Shown here: in pieces, positions 8,450-17,355 of the stretch
How the letters are laid out: every line of letters starts with the position of its first letter
How positions within the stretch are numbered: the first letter of the stretch is position 1
Source: Erwinia sp. E602
GTDB lineage: Bacteria; Pseudomonadota; Gammaproteobacteria; Enterobacterales; Enterobacteriaceae
Assembly (NCBI RefSeq): GCF_018141005.1
Contig: NZ_CP046581.1
Span: 186,001-250,000, forward strand
Direction: 5' to 3'
Length of the DNA: 64,000 bases
Notes under the pieces: model-generated
What the model was told of the DNA's origin: nothing
The model's database searches: none
Seen by the model: the letters and a program-made list of their open reading frames with translations, nothing else
Program-made: the position numbers and the translations under genes

Positions 8450-10084
8450 TTACACCTTCACCGTATTCAGCAGATAATCCGCCAGCCGCAGGCTCAGCGC
8501 TGCACCGGTCAGCGTCGGATTCATGCAGGAGGCGGACGGCATCACGCTGGTGCCGGCGATAAACAGGTTAGGGTGGTCGTGGCTCTGACAGTGCCGGTTC
8601 ACGACCGAATCCTTCGGATCGTCGCCCATTATCGTGGTGCCCATAATGTGCTGACGGTCCTGATAGCCGGTATCAATCTTTGACACCTCCGCGTTCAGCA
8701 GCCGGGCAAACTCGGCGAAGTCCTTCAGCCCCTGTTCCTTACCCGCGTGCCAGTAGTCGTTCACGCTGTAGTAAATCTCCGGCAGAGGAATGCCGATGGC
8801 GTCCTTTCTGGTTTTGCTCGGCACCACGCGGTTTTCCGCCAGCGGCAGCGTCTCAAAGTCGATAGCAAAGTTCAGCGACCGTGCGGAAAGGCGCTGCAGC
8901 TCAGCGTCCAGCTGCGATCCCAGCACGCCTTTCTGGATCAGCGAGGCCGCATAGTCCGCCGTCGGCACCGTATTGCGCACCTTGATCTTATAGCTGGGGA
9001 AATCCCTGCGGAACGCGCCGTCGCGGTTGTTCAGATACACCAGCAGCTCGGTCGGGCCCTGGCCCGGCCAGACGTCCTCGTTCATCATCACGTTCATGCT
9101 GATGCCGGTATGGCCCATCAGATTGCGGCCAACCTGGTCGGAGCGGTTGGCGATGCCGTTGGGATAACGTTCTGAGGTGGACATCAGCAGCAGCTTCGGT
9201 GACTCGATGCCGTAAGCGGCCAGCACGAAATGCTTCGCCGTCAGCCGGTGCTGGCTGCCGTCGGGCTTCTTATAGTGGATAGCGCGGATCGCGCCGTCGT
9301 CACCTGCTTCGATATGGCAGACCACCGAGTTATCCAGCAGCCGCGCGCCGTGCTCTTCCGCCTCATCAATGTGCATCGAGCCATCGTATTTGGCGGCGAT
9401 CGGGCAGACCGGGTTGCAGTTATTGTTACCGCCGCACACCGGACGGCGCTTCCACGGCCGGGTGGCGCGGCCGTTAGGCTCCATCACCGGGTTAAACCCG
9501 CCCTTACCCAGCAGCACGGAAAGGCGCTTAAACAGATAGCTCGGCTCCAGGCCCGGCATCGGAAACGGCGTTGAACGCGGCGGCCATGCTTTACCGCCCT
9601 GGCCGCTCTCATCCTGACCGTCGACGCCGGAAACGCCCAGCTCATGCTCGGCCGCGCCGTACCAGGGTTCCAGCTCGTCATAGCCAATCGGCCAGTCGCG
9701 GCCGCGGCCATACAGGCTGTGGAGTCTGAAATCATTGGGGATCATCCGCCACAGCGCCGAACCAAAGTGCCAGGTGGTGCCGCCGACCACGCGCAGATAT
9801 TTGGTCGGGTACTTAACCGGGCCGGTCTGCTGCAGGTAGCTGCCGTAGGTGGACGGTACGTGCGGCAGGTCGGGATAAGGCGAACCCACCCCCTGCAGCT
9901 TCATATTGGTCAGCGACATCTTGAACGGCGAACTGCGGAACCGCTCCACGATGTCCTGGCGTTTCACTCTTGGCCCGGCTTCAACGATGATCACCGATTT
10001 GCCTGCTTTCGCCAGCTGCGTGGCGATCAGGCCGCCCATCACCCCGGATCCGATAATAATCACGTCAGCATCATACTGGTTCAT
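8450..10084 (-). CDS. GMC oxidoreductase, FAD subunit of membrane-bound sugar/sugar-acid dehydrogenase
   Basis: 544 residues from ATG 10084, which overlaps the previous stop as ATGA. The N terminus DADVIIIGSGVMGGLIATQLAKAG is the ADP-binding fold for FAD; the C-terminal substrate domain has HIMGTTIMGDDPKDSVVN and LFIAGTSVMPSASCMNPTLTGAALSLRLADYLL, both typical of gluconate 2-dehydrogenase and sorbitol or fructose dehydrogenase large subunits. The cluster GGNNNCNPVCPIAAKYDG resembles the cysteine-rich segment that binds an iron-sulfur centre in FAD glucose dehydrogenases. It has no signal of its own, so it is presumably exported with the Tat-signal small subunit. Electrons would pass to the adjacent cytochrome c and the quinone pool. 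Confidence 0.85.
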   Translation of the reverse strand: MNQYDADVIIIGSGVMGGLIATQLAKAGKSVIIVEAGPRVKRQDIVERFRSSPFKMSLTNMKLQGVGSPYPDLPHVPSTYGSYLQQTGPVKYPTKYLRVVGGTTWHFGSALWRMIPNDFRLHSLYGRGRDWPIGYDELEPWYGAAEHELGVSGVDGQDESGQGGKAWPPRSTPFPMPGLEPSYLFKRLSVLLGKGGFNPVMEPNGRATRPWKRRPVCGGNNNCNPVCPIAAKYDGSMHIDEAEEHGARLLDNSVVCHIEAGDDGAIRAIHYKKPDGSQHRLTAKHFVLAAYGIESPKLLLMSTSERYPNGIANRSDQVGRNLMGHTGISMNVMMNEDVWPGQGPTELLVYLNNRDGAFRRDFPSYKIKVRNTVPTADYAASLIQKGVLGSQLDAELQRLSARSLNFAIDFETLPLAENRVVPSKTRKDAIGIPLPEIYYSVNDYWHAGKEQGLKDFAEFARLLNAEVSKIDTGYQDRQHIMGTTIMGDDPKDSVVNRHCQSHDHPNLFIAGTSVMPSASCMNPTLTGAALSLRLADYLLNTVKV

Positions 10085-10620
10085 GCCGTTGCTCCCTGTT
10101 GTGCCGTTGAAACCCCGGGCTTCTCGCCCCATGAATCCGGCCCGCCGCCGTAGGTGGGTACCGCCAGAATACCCTGCGTGGGCAGGTACATCATCGCGTC
10201 CGCATAAGCGATCAGCTCCGTCTTCGCCCCCTCGCCAACCACGCCGGTGTACCAGGCGCTGACGATCAGCGTGGCGGTGTCGTGCAGCGGCGTACCGGCG
10301 GCGGTGTCCTGCAGAAACGCATCCACATGCGTATCGCTACGCCGGGCGAGCGCGGTGGCCAGTGCGTCGAGCTGCGCCGGAAAGTTCGGGTAGTGACGGG
10401 TCAGCGCGTCCAGATAGCGGCGGCTGAGGATCGCCCCGACCGGGCGGCTGACCAGGAAAGCAGACACTTCGCTGAAGCGCTGTAGCGGAGCGGCGCTGGC
10501 CGCCGCACGGGCCATCTCCGCGGGGAACAGGGCGCTGCAGGCGGCGCTGAGCGACAGCACCGCCATCCCCTGCAGCAGGCGGCGACGGCTCAGTCCGGCG
10601 CCGGAATTATTTTGCGCCAT
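10081..10620 (-). CDS. Gluconate 2-dehydrogenase subunit 3-like small subunit, Tat-exported
   Basis: 179 residues from ATG 10620 (GGAGG 5 nt upstream). The N terminus has a twin-arginine signal, SRRRLLQGMAVLSLSAACSAL, followed by an alanine-rich cleavage region. The mature part matches the subunit 3 family of gluconate/sorbitol dehydrogenases (AFLVSRPVGAILSRRYLDALTRHYP, ending with the YADAMMYLPTQGILAVPTYGGGPDSWGEKPG motif). In such complexes this subunit carries the flavoprotein across the membrane through Tat and stabilises it. Its start overlaps the cytochrome gene by 14 nt and its stop overlaps the GMC start, so the three subunits are made together. Confidence 0.85.
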   Translation of the reverse strand: MAQNNSGAGLSRRRLLQGMAVLSLSAACSALFPAEMARAAASAAPLQRFSEVSAFLVSRPVGAILSRRYLDALTRHYPNFPAQLDALATALARRSDTHVDAFLQDTAAGTPLHDTATLIVSAWYTGVVGEGAKTELIAYADAMMYLPTQGILAVPTYGGGPDSWGEKPGVSTAQQGATA

Positions 10621-12010
10621 AGCGCCTCCGTTTTCTGCGTGCGAGGGCAATGCCGCCCGCGACGATTGCGCCCGCGACGATAACCACTGCGGTCAGCACC
10701 CAGGGCCGGGTCAGCCTGACCAGCAGCGGGGTTTCACCGCCTTCGCGCACGGTTTGTACCTGTTGTTCGGTAACGTGCAGCGCGGGATTGCCGTACTGCT
10801 GCAGCACATAGTTGCTGACGTCGGCAACCTGACGGTCGCTGAGGCGGTCGGTCCACGCCGCTGCGGGGCCGAAGGCGGGCATCGCCACCGCCTCGTCTTT
10901 CACCCTGCGCTGCACGCCGAACAGAATGGTGGCGATCAGGTTATCGGCCTGTTCTGCGCCGGTGGCGGTATTGTGGAACAGCGAAGGGTAACGGGCGGTG
11001 CCCTGGCCGTCAGGCTGGTGGCAGGCGGCGCAGGTGCTGCTGTAAATCTGCCAGCCGGCATCATCCGCCCTGTTATCGCCGCGCCGCTGCTGCTCTGTGG
11101 ACGAGGGCTGGCCGAAGCCGTCGCGGGAGCGCGCCGCGCCGCCGCCGGAGGCGGGCACCTGCTGCAGATAGGCCACGATGGCGTTGATATCCGGGTCCGT
11201 CAGGTGCTGCAGGCTGTGTTCAACCGCCTCGGCCATCGGGCCTGCGGCCTGCGCTTTACCCCTGACGTGGCCGGTTTTCAGATACTGCGCCAGTTCGGCC
11301 TTGCTCCAGCTGCCGATCCCAGACTGCATATCCGGGGTGATGTCGGGCGCGTACCAGCTGCCGAGGCTGCCGCCGGCCAGCGGCTGGTCATTCTGCTGGC
11401 CCATCAGCAGGTTACGCGGCGTGTGGCAGGTATCACAGTGGGCCAGCGCGTTGACCAGATAGTCACCCCGGTTGACCTCATCGCTCGCCGTCGGTGAAGG
11501 GACAAAGCGCGTGTTATCAGCAAACAGCAGGTTCCACACCGCCATTGACGCGCGCAGGCTGAAGGGAAACGGCAGGCGGGTTTGCGGTGCGGCAACGTCC
11601 ACCGGCCTGACGCCGTGCATAAACCAGACGTAAAGGGCGTGAATATCCTCATCGCTGATTTTCGCGTAGGAGGGGTAAGGCATCGCCGGATAAAGGTGCT
11701 GACCCTGTTTATTGATCCCTTCACGCACCGCGCGGGCAAACTCCGCTTCGCTCCAGTCACCGATACCGGCGGTGGGGGAGGGGGTGATATTACTGGCATA
11801 TATGCTTCCCATCGGGGAAGCGATCGCATAACCGCCGGCCATCGGTTCACCCTGGTGCGGCGAGGTGTGGCAGGCTCCGCAGTCGGCGGCGGTCGCGAGA
11901 TATTGTCCCCTGGCCATCAGCGCCCGATCCCCGGAATCAACCGGTTCAGCGGTGCTCATCCCGCTGAAAAGGATCAGGCTGACGGCCAGCGGAAGACTAA
12001 GACGTCTCAC
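10607..12010 (-). CDS. Triheme cytochrome c subunit of the membrane-bound dehydrogenase
   Basis: 467 residues if read from GTG 12010, which has AGGAG 8 nt upstream and gives a good signal peptide (VRRLSLPLAVSLILFSGMSTA). Three heme c attachment sites are visible, CGACH, CDTCH and CAACH, spaced like the three-domain cytochrome subunits of alcohol, gluconate and sorbitol dehydrogenases. A hydrophobic anchor (WVLTAVVIVAGAIVAGGIAL) and a basic tail close the protein, so it is tethered to the periplasmic face of the inner membrane. It should pass electrons from the GMC flavin to ubiquinone. A longer upstream frame to 12091 exists but lacks a signal and is not favoured. Confidence 0.88.
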   Translation of the reverse strand: MRRLSLPLAVSLILFSGMSTAEPVDSGDRALMARGQYLATAADCGACHTSPHQGEPMAGGYAIASPMGSIYASNITPSPTAGIGDWSEAEFARAVREGINKQGQHLYPAMPYPSYAKISDEDIHALYVWFMHGVRPVDVAAPQTRLPFPFSLRASMAVWNLLFADNTRFVPSPTASDEVNRGDYLVNALAHCDTCHTPRNLLMGQQNDQPLAGGSLGSWYAPDITPDMQSGIGSWSKAELAQYLKTGHVRGKAQAAGPMAEAVEHSLQHLTDPDINAIVAYLQQVPASGGGAARSRDGFGQPSSTEQQRRGDNRADDAGWQIYSSTCAACHQPDGQGTARYPSLFHNTATGAEQADNLIATILFGVQRRVKDEAVAMPAFGPAAAWTDRLSDRQVADVSNYVLQQYGNPALHVTEQQVQTVREGGETPLLVRLTRPWVLTAVVIVAGAIVAGGIALARRKRRRYGAK

Positions 12011-12112
12011 CTGACTTGCTCCTGTAAAATGAAAAATTTTTGTAGTTTTATAGGGACTTCGGTACGGCAAACGCCCGCGCGTGGCGCACAACCGCGCGCG
12101 GGCAAAAAAGAG

Positions 12113-12847
12113 TTACAGCAGTTCGTAGTCGTTAAACTGCAGCGGCGTGTCGCCGCCGTTGATCAGTTGCACCTCGCCGGGTTCGGTCAGGAAGGCGTCA
12201 CCGCGGTGCACCCAAATCTCCCGCGTGCGGTTGGGTTTACCCGGCACCGCCAGCAGCAGGCGGCCTTCGGTAAAGAACACCCGCACCCCCGGCCCGTGCT
12301 GGACGTAGCCCGGCGCGACTTCCCCCGGCTGCAGGACAACCTTCCAGCCGCGCACGGTCTTCTCATCCAGCACCTGGCGGAACTGCGCTACCGCCGGACG
12401 GCTGGCGTCGCCGAAGTTCTGCGGGCCGTTCTGCTTAATTTCGAAGGAAACCTGGTGGTTCAGCGTGGTGTCGGTATTGGTGACCTTGTCTTCGTCCGAC
12501 TTGCCCTGGTGCTGGCCAAACTTCACGTCGCCGGTTTTCATCCAGTGGTCTTTGGCCGGTTTATCCGGGTAGGAGATATGCACCATGCTGCCGTCAACGT
12601 GGGTGTTGACGTAGTCAAGATGCTGCTCGTGGAACAGCGTGGACTGGCCCGGGCGAATCATCACCCGCATTACCGTCACGTACTGGTTTTCCAGGATCAC
12701 GTGGTGCAGCGGCTCCAGATCGGTCGCCACCACCTGCTCTTTGCCGTCGGCCACCGCCGCTTTCTCTGCGGTGGCGGCGTTAACGCTGCCGGTCATCAGG
12801 CCGGTGGCAAGCAGGGCGCAGAGCAGGGCGTGAGGTTTGAGGTTCAT
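12113..12847 (-). CDS. Periplasmic cupin-like protein of unknown function
   Basis: 244 residues with a Sec signal (MNLKPHALLCALLATGLMTGSVNA). The mature part contains two repeats that look like cupin halves: VMIRPGQSTLFHEQHLDYVNTHVDG near residue 62-86 and VLQPGEVAPGYVQHGPGVRVFFTEG near 165-190, with histidines where a metal could bind. It sits between the lactonase-like gene and the cytochrome gene in the same direction, so it is likely part of the same sugar-acid operon and acts in the periplasm. Whether it is an enzyme (for example an isomerase or ring-opening activity) or a binding protein cannot be told from sequence. Confidence 0.6.
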   Translation of the reverse strand: MNLKPHALLCALLATGLMTGSVNAATAEKAAVADGKEQVVATDLEPLHHVILENQYVTVMRVMIRPGQSTLFHEQHLDYVNTHVDGSMVHISYPDKPAKDHWMKTGDVKFGQHQGKSDEDKVTNTDTTLNHQVSFEIKQNGPQNFGDASRPAVAQFRQVLDEKTVRGWKVVLQPGEVAPGYVQHGPGVRVFFTEGRLLLAVPGKPNRTREIWVHRGDAFLTEPGEVQLINGGDTPLQFNDYELL

Positions 12848-12904
12848 TAAAACTCCTTAATGCAGGGGAAAAGCCCGGCTGCTTATGCCGGGCGGGAGGA
12901 ACGT

Positions 12905-14047
12905 TCAGGGTTCGACCAGCGTCACCCAGTTGGCACCGTCGCCACCCGGATAGCGGCCGGCCAGCGTCAGCGCACCGTCTGCCGGATTGATGCGGTACAG
13001 CGAGATGTGATCTGACTTCTGGCCGGACTCAATCAGAAACCGGCCGCTGTTATCGATGGCAAATCCGCGCGGCTGCGCTTCGGTTTTAATACTTTCCAGG
13101 CGGGTCAGATGGCCGTCGGTGGGATCGACGCGGAACGAGGTCAGGGTGCTGCTGGTGCGCTCGGTGGCGTAGAGATAACGGCCGTCCGGCGTGATGTGGA
13201 TATCCGCCTGCCAGATGCGTGGCTTCGCCGACGGCGGCAAATCGTCATCGCCGGTCAGCGGCCGCGCCTCGCCGCGCTGCATGTCTTCATCCGGTGAGAC
13301 GGACGAAACGTCTTCGTGCGCGGTGGCGCGGCCCTGGTCGTCCAGCGTGACGCGGGTAATATTGCCCGCCATCTCGTTGAGGATGTACATATTGCGCTGA
13401 CCGTGGCCGTCGCGCGACGGGGCGAAGACAAAATGGCGCGGGCCGGTGGCCGCCTCATGCTGGATATTGATAAACGGCGGATCGAGCGGGGTGACGCGGC
13501 CGCTGCCGGCATCAAAGCGGAACTGCAGCAGCTGGTCGGTGCCGAGCTGCGTCACGTAAAGGAAGCGGTTTTCCGCGTCAACCTGCACGGCGTGGGCGCG
13601 CTTGCCGGTATGCACCACCTGCACCGGCTTCTCCACCACATTACCCTGGCCGTCAATGGCGTTGATGCTGACCAGATCGCCGCCGAACGACGCGCTCAGC
13701 AGGAAACGGCCCGAACGATCGGTGGAGAGATACGCCATGCTCTGCGGCAGCGGCGTTTCGCTGCGCTTCTGCAGCTGGCCGTCGGCCTCAATGTGGTACG
13801 CGACCACGCGGTAAGGCTGGCTGCGCACCGAAACGTACAGCATTTTATGATCCGGTGAGACCACCGACGACATCGCCTTTTTTCCGGCGGGGAAGGTGCC
13901 AGTGGCCTCCAGCGTGCCGCGTGACGTGTCCAGCCGGTAGCCGGTCACCGTACCGCTGACGTCATTGGAGACGTAAACCCGGCTTTGCGCCTGGGCGCAG
14001 CCTGCGGTCAGCGCCAGAAGCGCGGCCGCGGTAAGCATTTTTTTCAT
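12905..14047 (-). CDS. Periplasmic lactonase-like seven-bladed beta-propeller (YbhE/Pgl family)
   Basis: 380 residues from ATG 14047 (AAGGAG upstream). A signal peptide ends in GCAQAQA-like sequence, so the protein is exported, unlike cytoplasmic 6-phosphogluconolactonase. Repeated blades such as YVSNDVSGTVTGYRLD, MLYVSVRSQPYRVVAYHIEADG, FLYVTQLGTDQLLQFRFD and YLYATERTSSTLTSFRVD match the Lactonase (PF10282-type) family. Positioned with a periplasmic sugar dehydrogenase complex, a lactonase that opens the aldonolactone product would be the natural role; that is inference. The cysteine in LTAGC could suggest a lipoprotein but the -3 residue is not a good lipobox. Confidence 0.7.
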   Translation of the reverse strand: MKKMLTAAALLALTAGCAQAQSRVYVSNDVSGTVTGYRLDTSRGTLEATGTFPAGKKAMSSVVSPDHKMLYVSVRSQPYRVVAYHIEADGQLQKRSETPLPQSMAYLSTDRSGRFLLSASFGGDLVSINAIDGQGNVVEKPVQVVHTGKRAHAVQVDAENRFLYVTQLGTDQLLQFRFDAGSGRVTPLDPPFINIQHEAATGPRHFVFAPSRDGHGQRNMYILNEMAGNITRVTLDDQGRATAHEDVSSVSPDEDMQRGEARPLTGDDDLPPSAKPRIWQADIHITPDGRYLYATERTSSTLTSFRVDPTDGHLTRLESIKTEAQPRGFAIDNSGRFLIESGQKSDHISLYRINPADGALTLAGRYPGGDGANWVTLVEP

Positions 14048-14081
14048 TGTGACTCCTTGTGGACGGGGTTCAGCAGCCCGC

Positions 14082-14720
14082 CTACCAGCGGGTGGCAAAC
14101 GTCTCACACAGCTCGGCAACCTGTTGCTCGCTCAGGGGCTGCGGTTTTTCCGCCGCCAGCAGCCACAGGCGGGCGGTCTCTTCCAGCTCCTCCAGCGCCG
14201 CACAGGCGCTGATGACGCTGCCGCCCCAGACAACCGGGCCGAGACGCTCCAGCATCACGCCACGGACTTCGCAGGCCAGCTGCGCGACCTGGTGCGCAAC
14301 GTCCGCCGCGCCGGGACGACGATAGCCGATTAACGGAATGCGGCCGACCTTCATCACCTGATACGGGGTGATCGGCGGCAGAATGCTGCTCTGCTGCCAG
14401 ACGCCCTGCAGCGTCAGCCCCACCAGATGGGTGGAGTGGGTATGCACCACGCTGTTCACCTCGGGGTTTCGGTCATACACCTGGCGATGCAGCAGCAGCG
14501 TCTTGGACGGCTTGTCGCCGGAGAGCCACTCCCCCGTGGCAGAGACTTTGGCAATTTTCGCCGCCTCCAGACGCCCGAGGCAGGCGTCGGTGGGCGTAAT
14601 CAGCCAGCCGTCATCCAGCCGGGCGCTGATGTTGCCGGCGGTGCCGACGGTGTAGCCGCGCCGGAACAGGCTGGCACCGGCCCAGACGATCTCTTCACGA
14701 AGCTGTTGTTCATTGTTCAT
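14082..14720 (-). CDS. otnC: 3-oxo-tetronate 4-phosphate decarboxylase (class II aldolase family)
   Basis: 212 residues of the class II aldolase/adducin family. Visible family elements are GNISARLDDGWLITPTDACLGRL near residue 28-50, PSKTLLLHRQVYDRNPEVNSVVHTHSTHLVGL with the metal-binding HTHS, and a final conserved EELEETARLWLLA. OtnC decarboxylates 3-oxo-tetronate 4-phosphate to dihydroxyacetone phosphate. The presence of OtnK at 20191 within the same regulon supports OtnC over fuculose-phosphate aldolase. It is 20 nt downstream of the MFS carrier gene and 34 nt upstream of the lactonase-like gene, in one leftward operon. Confidence 0.85.
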   Translation of the reverse strand: MNNEQQLREEIVWAGASLFRRGYTVGTAGNISARLDDGWLITPTDACLGRLEAAKIAKVSATGEWLSGDKPSKTLLLHRQVYDRNPEVNSVVHTHSTHLVGLTLQGVWQQSSILPPITPYQVMKVGRIPLIGYRRPGAADVAHQVAQLACEVRGVMLERLGPVVWGGSVISACAALEELEETARLWLLAAEKPQPLSEQQVAELCETFATRW

Positions 14721-14740
14721 CGCGTTTCTCGGTTCGTTTG

Positions 14741-16048
14741 TTATGAATGGGTGGCGGCAGGTCTGGCGTCAGCATCCGCGTTTTTCAGCACCAGCGGTTC
14801 AACCTTGCCCATGATGAACATAAAGTTAAACGCGCCGAACAGGCAGATACCGCCTGCGACCAGCAGCGGCACGACAAAGGAACCGTGGCTCAGGGTCAGC
14901 ATCAGGCCGGTAAATGAAGCGGTAACGATCCCCGCCAGGTTGCCGGCAAAGTTCTGAATCCCTCCCAGCGTGCCGACATAGCCGGAGCTGGGCGCAACGT
15001 CTGCGGGCAGGGTCCAGATGTTGGAGGCGGTAAAGGCCAGGCCCGCGTAGGTCAGTGAGAACAGCGTCAGGATCAGCGGAATGCTGGTGGTAAAGGCGGC
15101 AAAGGCGATCACCGAAGAGAGCAGCATGCCGGCGATCAGGCAGGTTTTGCGCGCGGTGGTCAGCGAGAAACCTTTGCGGTACATCCAGTCGGAACAGATA
15201 CCGCCCAGCAGGCTGCCGGGGATACCCATCAGCGCCGGGATCGCACCCAGCGTCCCCAGCTCTTTCAGGGAGAAGCCGTGGGCGATGGTCAGGTAGGTCG
15301 GGAACCAGGTCACGAAGAAGTAGGTGGCGAAGTTCATGCAGAAGAAGCCGATCATCATCCCCCAGACGGTGCGGTAGCGGAACAGCGCGCGGATGCTGAC
15401 TTTCTCACTTTTGTCGACCACGTTGACGCTGCGGTCCTCCAGCAGATTCTGGCGCTCCTGCTCGTCGAGGCCCTTCATCTCCTCCGGTTCGCGGTAGAAC
15501 ATCAGCCAGATAACCACCCAGATCAGTCCCAGCGCGCCGGTGACCACGAAGGAGGTCTCCCAGTCCCAGGTGCTGATCAGCCAGGCCACCAGCGGCAGGG
15601 CGATAGCGCTTCCGGCGCGCGGGCCGGCGTCGAAGATGCCGCTGGCGGTTCCGCGCTCTTTTTTGGCAAACCACGAGTAGACCACCTTGGCGCAACCGGG
15701 ATAGCCGCCGGACTCACCGATGCCGAGCATTAAACGCGAGGCGAAAATGGACGTGAAGCCGCGGCCAAACGCGGTGAACACCGTAAACAGTGACCACCAG
15801 CCGACCGCGATGGCCAGACCGGCGCGTGCGCCCAGGCGGTCGATCATGCGCCCTGCGGGGATCTGCATCAGCGCATAGGTCCAGAAGAAGGCACCGAGGA
15901 TCAGCCCCATGCTGGTGTCATCCAGCCCGAGGTCGGCTTTAATATGTGGCGCGGCGATGGCCAGGTTAATACGGTCTATATAGTTGATGGCGATAGCGAA
16001 AAAGCAGAAGGCGATCATCAGCCATCGGATTCGTGGGTATCTACGCAT
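14741..16048 (-). CDS. MFS transporter, anion:cation symporter (ACS) family, sugar-acid uptake
   Basis: 435 residues from ATG 16048 (AAGGAA 6 nt upstream). Twelve hydrophobic helices and the ACS signature YIDRINLAIAAPHIKADLGL in helix 1 followed by GRMIDRLGARAG mark it as a relative of the galactonate, glucarate and hexuronate carriers, which bring sugar acids in with protons. It is the first gene of a leftward operon that continues with otnC and the periplasmic oxidase genes, and two LacI-type operators lie 127-170 nt before its start. It is therefore the likely tetronate (four-carbon sugar acid) importer; the exact substrate is inferred. Confidence 0.85.
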   Translation of the reverse strand: MRRYPRIRWLMIAFCFFAIAINYIDRINLAIAAPHIKADLGLDDTSMGLILGAFFWTYALMQIPAGRMIDRLGARAGLAIAVGWWSLFTVFTAFGRGFTSIFASRLMLGIGESGGYPGCAKVVYSWFAKKERGTASGIFDAGPRAGSAIALPLVAWLISTWDWETSFVVTGALGLIWVVIWLMFYREPEEMKGLDEQERQNLLEDRSVNVVDKSEKVSIRALFRYRTVWGMMIGFFCMNFATYFFVTWFPTYLTIAHGFSLKELGTLGAIPALMGIPGSLLGGICSDWMYRKGFSLTTARKTCLIAGMLLSSVIAFAAFTTSIPLILTLFSLTYAGLAFTASNIWTLPADVAPSSGYVGTLGGIQNFAGNLAGIVTASFTGLMLTLSHGSFVVPLLVAGGICLFGAFNFMFIMGKVEPLVLKNADADARPAATHS

Positions 16049-16174
16049 GGTGAATTCCTTTATTATCTCGGTGTTTTCCACGGCTGAGGTGGAAACGCAG
16101 GGAAGCCGTTGTCCCGGTTTTTTTTGTTATCATCGGGTGAAATTTTCCGGGTGTCTGATAACATGTCGTTAAAA

Positions 16175-16186
16175 GTAAGCGATTAC
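16175..16186. promoter_or_regulatory. LacI-family operator 1
   Basis: GTAAGCGATTAC, a dyad with the central CG typical of LacI/GalR operators. It lies in the divergent gap between the MFS carrier gene and the lacI-type gene and has three relatives at 16207, 19377 and 19478. Confidence 0.75.
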
Positions 16187-16206
16187 AAAAATCAGTCAAG
16201 CCAAAA

Positions 16207-16218
16207 GTAAGCGCTTTC
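16207..16218. promoter_or_regulatory. LacI-family operator 2
   Basis: GTAAGCGCTTTC, identical to the 12-mer at 19377-19388 upstream of the hydroxy-acid oxidase gene. It is centred 32 nt from operator 1, about three helical turns, so two repressor dimers could sit on the same face of the DNA. Confidence 0.8.
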
Positions 16219-16285
16219 AAAATGAACCTCAGATTGTCTGCAAATTTTGTGGGCGAGGTCACTAATTTCAGTCAGGAGTTCCAAC

Positions 16286-17320
16286 ATGTCCGACAAGTTC
16301 CCCGCCCCCGCGCGGGTCTCGCTGGAAGACGTTGCCCACCACGCCGGGGTTTCAACGGCCACCGTCTCCCGGGTGCTTAACGGCAGCACCTCGGTGAAAG
16401 CCGCCAGCCGTCAGGCGGTGGAACGCGCCTGCGAGGAGCTGGGATACGTGATTAACCGCGCGGCGCGCACGCTGGCTTCCCGGCGCAGCATGACCATTGG
16501 CGCGGTGGTGCCGACGCTGGCGACGGAAACGTTCTCGCGGCCGCTGGCGGCGTTTCAGCAGAAGATCCACCAGTCTGGCTACACGCTGCTGCTGGCCAAC
16601 TCCGATTTCGACCCGGATACCGAGCTGAAAGAGGTCAACAAGCTGATCGAGTACGGCATCGATGCGCTGATGCTGGTGGGGAATTCTCACCACCCGCGCC
16701 TGAGGGAGCGCATCAACCAGCTGGGGATCCCCTGCATCCAGACCTTCTCGGTCGACGCGGGCCACCCGAGCATTGGCTACGACAACGAGCAGGCCGCCGC
16801 TGAGATAACGTCCCATCTGCTGGGGCTGGGGCATAAGCAGTTTGCGGTGATCGTCGGGACCCCGCCGTCCAACGACCGCGTCTCCGATCGTATTACCGGC
16901 ACGCGCGAAGCGCTGTCGGCGGCGGGGCTGACGCTGGCGGAGGAGAATCTGATCAACAGCGCTTTTACCATGAATGACGCCCGTCAGGCCATGTTCCGGC
17001 TGCTGGACGGCCCGGTGCCGCCAACGGCGGTGATTTGTGGTAACGATCTGCTGGCGTTTGGTGCGATGCGCGCGGCGGCCGAACGCTACCTGCGTATTCC
17101 AAACGACATTTCGATCACCGGCTTTAACGACTACGAGTACGCGGAACATCTGGAGCATCCGCTGACCACCATGCGGGTGGAACTGGACCAGATAGGCCTG
17201 CTCGCCGCCGACTACCTGCTGGCGACGCTGAACGACCAGCCCGCGCCGCGCCAGACGCTGCTGAAGCCGGAGCTGATCGTGCGCGGCAGCACCGGCTCAC
17301 CGCCGCGCCAGCCGCGCTGA
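16286..17320 (+). CDS. LacI-family transcriptional regulator of the tetronate regulon
   Basis: 344 residues from ATG 16286 (AGGAG 8 nt upstream). The DNA-binding head VSLEDVAHHAGVSTATVSRVLNG and hinge RAARTLASRRS are canonical; the remainder is a periplasmic-binding-protein-like sensor (TIGAVVPTLATETFSRPLAAFQ, then GFNDYEYAEHLEHPLTTMRV near the C terminus), closest in style to GntR-type gluconate regulators. It is divergent from the carrier-otnC-oxidase operon and convergent with the ModA-like gene. Four matching operators, at 16175, 16207, 19377 and 19478, stand before the three transcription units of the pathway. It presumably represses them until a sugar acid binds. Confidence 0.9.
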   Translation: MSDKFPAPARVSLEDVAHHAGVSTATVSRVLNGSTSVKAASRQAVERACEELGYVINRAARTLASRRSMTIGAVVPTLATETFSRPLAAFQQKIHQSGYTLLLANSDFDPDTELKEVNKLIEYGIDALMLVGNSHHPRLRERINQLGIPCIQTFSVDAGHPSIGYDNEQAAAEITSHLLGLGHKQFAVIVGTPPSNDRVSDRITGTREALSAAGLTLAEENLINSAFTMNDARQAMFRLLDGPVPPTAVICGNDLLAFGAMRAAAERYLRIPNDISITGFNDYEYAEHLEHPLTTMRVELDQIGLLAADYLLATLNDQPAPRQTLLKPELIVRGSTGSPPRQPR

Positions 17321-17355
17321 GGCCTGTCTTATCTCTGCTTCATCGCGCGGTACGA

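Noticed and set aside
11582..12850. Plus-strand ORF of 422 codons across the cytochrome and cupin-like genes
   Set aside because: It crosses two genes with heme motifs and a signal peptide on the other strand; composition is typical of a shadow.
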